Shown here piece by piece: positions 4,999 through 8,861 of a stretch of 8,861 nt of DNA. A model generated the notes under the pieces. It made no database searches. It was not told where the DNA came from and worked only from the letters and a program-made list of their open reading frames with translations. Position 1 is the stretch's first letter, and every line of letters starts with the position of its first letter. Source of the stretch: Chitinophagaceae bacterium (lineage in GTDB: Bacteria > Bacteroidota > Bacteroidia > Chitinophagales > Chitinophagaceae); the NCBI GenBank assembly GCA_020846105.1, contig JADLEN010000189.1:1-8861 (forward strand). The letters run 5' to 3'. A program made the translations under genes and the position numbers.

Positions 4999-7836
4999 TT
5001 ATTTGCTCAAGTGCATACTGCGCTCTTTGTATAGATTGCGAAACCAAGGGTCACGGAGGTTTTTGATAAAACGTATCGCCTCGCCTGTGCTCTTCATCTC
5101 GGGGCCTAGTTCTTTGTTCACGTTCGGGAATTTGTTGAAGCTAAACACAGGTTCTTTCACCGCAAATCCTTCTAGTTTGTTCACCATTGTAAAGTCTTTG
5201 AGCTTGGCGCCTAGCATTACTTGTGTAGCAATGTTGAGGTAGGGCACACCGTAGGCTTTGGCTATGAAAGGCGTGGTACGGCTTGCTCTTGGGTTGGCTT
5301 CTATCACATATACGTGGCCGTCTTTGATGGCGTATTGGATGTTGATGAGCCCTCGGATGTTGAGGCTAAGGGCTATTTTGCGGGCAATGTCTGCCATCTC
5401 CTCTACCACTATTGGCGGCAGATTGAAGACAGGCAACACCGAGTGGCTATCGCCCGAGTGGATACCTGCGGGTTCGATATGCTCCATAATGCCCATAATG
5501 TGTACATCGGTGCCGTCGCAGATGGCATCTATCTCAGCCTCTTGGCAGCGGTCGAGGAAGTGGTCGATGAGGATTTTGTTGCCGGGCAAATGCTTCAATA
5601 AACTCACTACGCTTTTCTCTAGCTCTTCGTCGTTGATGACGATGCGCATACGCTGCCCGCCCAATACATAAGAAGGGCGCACGAGCACGGGGTAACCCAC
5701 TTCGTTGGCCACCTCGATGGCATCGTCGGTGCCGTAAGCAGTGCCGTAGTTGGGGTAAGGGATGTTTAGTTCTTTAAGAAGGTCGGAGAAGCGGCCGCGG
5801 TCTTCGGCAATGTCCATATCGTTGAAGGAGGTACCGATGATTTTGATGCCTTTTTCTTCGAGACGCTTGGCTAGTTTGAGAGCAGTTTGTCCGCCCAATT
5901 GCACCACCACACCTTCGGGTTGTTCGTGCTCGATGATTTCCCAAAGATGCTCCCAATATACGGGCTCGAAATAAAGTTTGTCGGCAATATCGAAATCTGT
6001 AGAAACGGTTTCGGGGTTGCAATTCACCATTATCGCTTCGTATCCTGCTTCTTTGATAGCGAGCAAGCCGTGTGTGCAGCAATAATCGAACTCGATACCC
6101 TGACCGATACGATTGGGTCCACTACCCAGTACAATGATTTTTTTCTTTTCGCCACGGATACTTTCGTTGTGTAGCAAGCTGCCAGCAAGGGCTTTTTCTT
6201 CAAAAGTGCTGTAGAAATAAGGTGTTTTTGCTTCGAACTCTGCGCTACAAGTATCCACCATTTTGAACACGCGGGTAATGCCTAATTCTTTGCGGCGGGC
6301 ATACACATCCTCATCGCTGCTGTCTTTCATACAAGCCGCTATTTGGTCGTCGGAAAACCCATTTTTCTTGGCTTCCCACAATAGCTCCTCGGGTATATCT
6401 TCGAGGTGCTTGCAAGCGGTTAATTGATTTTCAAGATTGACGATGTCTTGTATTTGGTACAAAAACCAACGGTCTATTTGGGTAACTTCTCTAATAGTTT
6501 TTATAGAAACGCCTGCCGACATTGCTTCTTTGATACGGAAGACTCTGTCCCAAGTTGGGCGTTTGAGGTATTCGATTAATTCTTCTGCTTTGCGACTGCT
6601 GCTAATAGACATTAAGCCTGTAGCGTTATTCTCTAGGCTCTGACAAGCTTTTTGTAAAGCTTCGTTGAAAGTGCGGCCAATCGCCATCACCTCACCCACC
6701 GATTTCATTTGAAATCCAAGGGTATCATCAGCTCCTTTGAATTTATCAAAATTCCAACGGGGTATTTTTACAATCACATAATCCAAAGCAGGCTCGAAAT
6801 AAGCCGAAGTAGATTGTGTGATTTGGTTTTTCAATTCGTCGAGGTTGTAGCCAATAGCGAGTTTCGCAGCTATTTTGGCAATAGGATATCCAGTGGCTTT
6901 TGATGCCAATGCCGAAGACCGACTAACCCTTGGGTTGATTTCTACAACAATGAGTTCTTCTGTTTCGGGGTTGAGGGCAAACTGCACATTACAACCACCG
7001 GCAAAATTGCCCAAGTCGCGCATCATTGCTATGGCGGTATTGCGCATCATTTGGAAGGCAGTATCGCTCAGGGTCATTGCTGGCGCAACGGTTATGGAGT
7101 CGCCAGTATGCACGCCCATTGGGTCAAAATTTTCAACCGTACAAATAATGGCTACGTTGTCGGCGGAGTCGCGAAGCAATTCCAATTCAAACTCTTTCCA
7201 ACCCAATACTGCTTTTTCTACCAGTACCTCGTGTATTGGGCTTGCTGTCAATGCCCTGCTTAATGCCTCGTCTAATTCTTCTTTTTTGAAAACAATGCTA
7301 CCACCGCTACCACCAAGGGTAAAGGAAGGGCGCAATACCAGCGGGAAACCGATTTCTTGTGCAAATTCTTTTCCTTCGAGGAAGGAGTTGGCAATTTTTG
7401 CCGCACAAACGGGAATGCCCATTTCTATCATCCACTGGCGAAATTTTTCTCTGTCTTCAGCTTTGTCAATTGCTTTGATATCCACCCCTACCAATTTCAC
7501 ATTATGCTTTTCCCAAAGCCCCATTTCATCTACATCCTTGCAGAGGTTTAGTGCGGTTTGGCCGCCCATAGTGGGTAGCACAGCATCTATTTGGTTTTCT
7601 TCCAATATCTGCTCTATGCTTTCGGGTGTAAGCGGTAGCAGATATACCTTGTCTGCCACAATGGGGTCGGTCATTATCGTTGCCGGATTCGAGTTGATGA
7701 GGATGGTTTTGATCCCTTCCTCACGCAGGCTACGAGCGGCTTGCGAGCCAGAATAATCGAATTCGCAGGCTTGCCCAATAACGATAGGTCCAGAGCCAAT
7801 AATAAGTACAGATTTGATAGAAGTGTCGAGCGGCAT
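4999..7836 (-). CDS. carB: Carbamoyl-phosphate synthase large subunit, without allosteric domain
   Basis: A 945-residue cytosolic enzyme. With the glutaminase subunit CarA it makes carbamoyl phosphate from bicarbonate, glutamine-derived ammonia and 2 ATP, for pyrimidine and arginine synthesis. It has the internal duplication of two ATP-grasp halves. In the first, '[17 protein letters not shown]' is at 14-30, '[15 protein letters not shown]' at 164-178 and '[20 protein letters not shown]' at 297-316. A helical oligomerisation region follows at about 400-560. In the second half, '[20 protein letters not shown]' is at 571-590, '[14 protein letters not shown]' at 715-728 and '[14 protein letters not shown]' at 844-857. 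The protein stops at about the end of the second half. The roughly 130-residue C-terminal allosteric domain of E. coli CarB (about 1073 residues) is absent, with a clean stop and no remnant downstream. carA is not in the window. The start ([17 protein letters not shown]) fits family N-termini. Confidence 0.97.
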   Translation of the reverse strand: MPLDTSIKSVLIIGSGPIVIGQACEFDYSGSQAARSLREEGIKTILINSNPATIMTDPIVADKVYLLPLTPESIEQILEENQIDAVLPTMGGQTALNLCKDVDEMGLWEKHNVKLVGVDIKAIDKAEDREKFRQWMIEMGIPVCAAKIANSFLEGKEFAQEIGFPLVLRPSFTLGGSGGSIVFKKEELDEALSRALTASPIHEVLVEKAVLGWKEFELELLRDSADNVAIICTVENFDPMGVHTGDSITVAPAMTLSDTAFQMMRNTAIAMMRDLGNFAGGCNVQFALNPETEELIVVEINPRVSRSSALASKATGYPIAKIAAKLAIGYNLDELKNQITQSTSAYFEPALDYVIVKIPRWNFDKFKGADDTLGFQMKSVGEVMAIGRTFNEALQKACQSLENNATGLMSISSSRKAEELIEYLKRPTWDRVFRIKEAMSAGVSIKTIREVTQIDRWFLYQIQDIVNLENQLTACKHLEDIPEELLWEAKKNGFSDDQIAACMKDSSDEDVYARRKELGITRVFKMVDTCSAEFEAKTPYFYSTFEEKALAGSLLHNESIRGEKKKIIVLGSGPNRIGQGIEFDYCCTHGLLAIKEAGYEAIMVNCNPETVSTDFDIADKLYFEPVYWEHLWEIIEHEQPEGVVVQLGGQTALKLAKRLEEKGIKIIGTSFNDMDIAEDRGRFSDLLKELNIPYPNYGTAYGTDDAIEVANEVGYPVLVRPSYVLGGQRMRIVINDEELEKSVVSLLKHLPGNKILIDHFLDRCQEAEIDAICDGTDVHIMGIMEHIEPAGIHSGDSHSVLPVFNLPPIVVEEMADIARKIALSLNIRGLINIQYAIKDGHVYVIEANPRASRTTPFIAKAYGVPYLNIATQVMLGAKLKDFTMVNKLEGFAVKEPVFSFNKFPNVNKELGPEMKSTGEAIRFIKNLRDPWFRNLYKERSMHLSK

Positions 7837-7885
7837 TAAAAAATAATAAAAGATGAAAAATCAGAGTTTTCGCGCGCTGAGCAGA

Positions 7886-7902
7886 TTGTATATTACATAC
7901 AA
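7886..7902. repeat. Inverted repeat in the carB leader
   Basis: TTGTAT and ATACAA flank 5 bases (ATTAC on the plus strand), a 6-bp inverted repeat lying 50-66 bases upstream of the carB start. It overlaps the T-run after the leader hairpin. It could be an operator or a small second hairpin; nothing in the sequence decides between them. Confidence 0.3.
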
Positions 7903-7922
7903 AAATCGGGCTCAACGCCCGA
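7901..7922 (-). promoter_or_regulatory. Terminator-like hairpin in the carB leader (possible attenuator)
   Basis: On the minus strand TCGGGC-GTTGA-GCCCGA (7922-7906) forms a 6-bp GC-rich stem with a 5-base loop and is followed at once by T5, the form of a rho-independent terminator pointing towards carB. It does not serve the upstream lipoprotein gene well, because that gene has its own terminator at 7968-8009. It starts about 5 bases after a candidate -7 box, so it would form the very 5' end of the carB mRNA. A downstream segment (7881-7872) can pair with GGGCGTTGAG (7920-7911), excluding the hairpin. Confidence 0.45.
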
Positions 7923-7926
7923 AGCG

Positions 7927-7945
7927 CAAAACTAAGGCAAAAATA
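7927..7945 (-). promoter_or_regulatory. Two candidate -7 boxes upstream of carB
   Basis: Two perfect TAnnTTTG matches lie close together on the minus strand: TATTTTTG (7945-7938) and TAGTTTTG (7934-7927). They lie between the terminator of the preceding lipoprotein gene and the carB leader hairpin, the right place for a carB promoter, giving a leader of roughly 85-100 bases. No good TTTG appears at the -33 distance for either. Confidence 0.45.
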
Positions 7946-7967
7946 GCTATTGGCGAAAAGATTGTGG

Positions 7968-8009
7968 AAAAAGAACAATCCCTTTTTATACAATTAAAAA
8001 GGCTTTGTT
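7968..8009 (-). terminator. Terminator of the lipocalin-like lipoprotein gene
   Basis: AACAA-TC-CCTTTTTA (7974-7988) pairs with TAAAAAGG-CT-TTGTT (7995-8009). This is an 8-bp stem, a 2x2 internal loop, then 5 more bp, with a 6-base loop. On the minus strand it is followed by C and T5 (7973-7968). It starts 9 bases after the lipoprotein stop, as expected for its intrinsic terminator. The stem is AT-rich but long. Confidence 0.65.
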
Positions 8010-8017
8010 GTACACAT

Positions 8018-8449
8018 TTATTTTCTCACCGAAAGTGATAGGTATTCATACTTTGTTGTATCGCCATCAGACATCTGAATGTCGGATTTTCTTATTGTCA
8101 ATTGGTTTGAGGTAACCGAAAAATCAGAAATACTTGCATAATTTCTTCCAAGCTCTGTCATATACAATTTTGACCCTACAATAGAATAGGTGCCTTGTTG
8201 TTGTGTTGTTGTGTCAGAAAAATCTACCCATAAGTAAGTATTGTCTAGGTTAAAAGAAAACTCAAATCCCTTACGGGCTATTGTAGTGTCAGCCGTAACG
8301 TTGCCATTCACAATTGTTTTATAGTTATCGGTTTGCGGCAGCCAAGTACCTACAATAGAAGCATCTTTGTCCTTCTTTTTACAAGATAGTAATTGCGAAG
8401 TAGTGAATATAAAAATGCTCGCAATAAAAAGCGTAATAATCTTTTTCAT
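8018..8449 (-). CDS. Small lipocalin-like lipoprotein
   Basis: A 143-residue predicted lipoprotein. It starts MKKIITLFIASIFIFTTSQL, with the lipobox L-L-S-C and acylated Cys23, followed by KKKDKDA, a Lys/Asp-rich start as in surface-exported Bacteroidota lipoproteins. The mature part opens 'SIVGTWLP' (31-38) and continues with alternating beta strands ('GFEFSFNLDNTYLW', 61-74; 'QQQGTYSIVGSKLYM', 83-97; 'SDFSVTSNQLTIRKSD', 108-123). This is the layout of lipocalin-like domains of small Bacteroidota lipoproteins; ligand and role are unknown. The frame stays open upstream to 8797, but those 116 codons read through hairpins and a tandem repeat. The signal peptide and the -7 box at 8468-8475 fix the start at 8449. 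It is a single gene with its own terminator, upstream of and in line with carB. Confidence 0.8.
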   Translation of the reverse strand: MKKIITLFIASIFIFTTSQLLSCKKKDKDASIVGTWLPQTDNYKTIVNGNVTADTTIARKGFEFSFNLDNTYLWVDFSDTTTQQQGTYSIVGSKLYMTELGRNYASISDFSVTSNQLTIRKSDIQMSDGDTTKYEYLSLSVRK

Positions 8450-8467
8450 AAAAAAAATTGGTATTTG

Positions 8468-8475
8468 CAAAATTA
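8468..8475 (-). promoter_or_regulatory. -7 box (TAATTTTG) of the lipocalin-like gene
   Basis: TAATTTTG on the minus strand is a perfect TAnnTTTG match ending 18 bases before the ATG at 8449. It is the same 8-mer at nearly the same distance as in front of the lipoprotein gene starting at 3400. No TTTG is seen at the -33 distance, so this is a one-box match. Confidence 0.45.
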
Positions 8476-8547
8476 AAACCTGATGCGGAAAACGGAGTTG
8501 AAAATTTTCCGCCCTTGTTTGTGTTGTTAGGTTTTTTATTAGTGCCA

Positions 8548-8617
8548 TAGCACCGCTGCTAATGTTTGCGTTCTTTAGTGGGTGACACCCCCCGCTACCA
8601 AAAAATGGCAGCAGGGG
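8548..8617. repeat. Cluster of three palindromes upstream of the lipocalin-like gene
   Basis: Three inverted repeats lie close together: TAGCA-CCGC-TGCTA (8548-8561); GGGTG-A-CACCC (8580-8590); and a 12-bp stem with two mismatches, CCCCCGCTACCA (8589-8600) with TGGCAGCAGGGG (8606-8617) around A5. No T-run follows on either strand, so terminators are unlikely. The cluster looks like a folded intergenic repeat unit, but only one copy is in the window. Confidence 0.45.
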
Positions 8618-8643
8618 TGGTAAAAATATTGTTTTCGAGTAGT

Positions 8644-8811
8644 CTTGCTCCATTTTTGCGCACTCTTTTACCATTTTTACGAAGTCTTGCACCATTTTTG
8701 CGCACTCCTGCACCATTTTTATGCAGTCTGCTACCATTTTTACGCAAACTTGCTCCGTTTTTATGCATACTTGCACCATTTTTACGAAGTCTTGCACCGT
8801 TTTTGCGCAGT
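8644..8811. repeat. Tandem array of eight 21-bp units
   Basis: Eight head-to-tail units start at 8644, 8665, 8686, 8707, 8728, 8749, 8770 and 8791. The plus-strand consensus is CTTGCACCA, then T5, then RCGCAGT. The core CCRTTTTTRYGMA is present in all eight, and there is not one insertion or deletion. The unit equals two helical turns and seven codons. On the minus strand one frame reads as RKNGARL heptads and another as KMVQDxV heptads; on the plus strand one reads as LAPFLRS heptads, open from ATG 8605 to the window end. A poorer ninth unit may precede the array (8623-8643). There are no spacers, so it is not CRISPR. The rest of the gap (8812-8861) shows nothing I recognise. Confidence 0.9.
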
Positions 8812-8861
8812 GGCGGCTGTAAAAGCCTGGGGCTAGTGTCTATTTTTTTTCTTCGTAGCAA

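Noticed and set aside
6875..7756. Antisense open frame of 293 codons opposite carB
   Set aside because: It lies entirely inside a strongly conserved gene, shows no domain, and is Ser/Pro-rich as expected from the complement of carB codons.
7886..7922. PyrR-type attenuator or a known riboswitch in front of carB
   Set aside because: I could not find the PyrR binding-loop consensus or any riboswitch core; only a generic terminator-like hairpin with a possible alternative pairing is visible.
8018..8797. Long 259-codon version of the lipocalin-like gene with an N-terminal KMVQDxV heptad repeat
   Set aside because: The extension reads through a tandem repeat and hairpins, and it would bury a clear lipoprotein signal peptide (ATG 8449) that has its own TAATTTTG box upstream.
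8644..8811. CRISPR array
   Set aside because: The 21-bp units abut directly with no unique spacers, and no cas gene is nearby.

Overview
The window looks like chromosomal DNA of a member of the Bacteroidota. Three things point there. Several gene starts are preceded by matches to the Bacteroidota -7 box TAnnTTTG, and most lack a Shine-Dalgarno sequence. The two lipoprotein genes encode Cys-Ser/Lys-Lys-Lys-Asp type N-termini. The large carbamoyl-phosphate synthase subunit ends before the allosteric domain, as I recall for several Bacteroidota lineages. No rRNA, tRNA, IS element or CRISPR array was seen.

Layout, left to right. At 1-1311 (minus) an MFS transporter is followed after 2 bases by the start of a DUF1801 gene that runs off the left edge. 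At 1416-2582 (plus) lies an RsmB/NOP-type RNA m5C methyltransferase, divergent from the transporter; a small C-rich hairpin lies between them. At 2633-3400 (minus) is a predicted lipoprotein of unknown function. A 360-base gap follows, holding its promoter, an isolated GC-rich patch of unknown origin and the control region of the next operon.

At 3763-4829 (plus) is a two-gene toxin-antitoxin-like module: a DUF433-type antitoxin with an N-terminal DNA-binding-like region, overlapping by one base (TAATG) a PIN-like protein of the DUF5615/VapC45 type. It is more AT-rich than its neighbours and ends at a strong bidirectional terminator. That terminator also closes the converging carB transcript.

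At 4914-7836 (minus) carB is followed after 7 bases by an unannotated 25-codon ORF for a Trp-rich one-helix peptide with a basic tail, which sits directly in front of the terminator. The carB leader contains a terminator-like hairpin just downstream of candidate promoters and a segment that could pair alternatively with it. At 8018-8449 (minus) is a small lipocalin-like lipoprotein with its own terminator.

The last 400 bases hold palindromes and eight 21-bp tandem repeats with no indels, T5 tracts in helical phase, and long open frames on both strands. The most unusual items are the small ORF behind carB, the carB leader, the toxin-antitoxin-like module with its repeat-containing promoter, and the 21-bp array.
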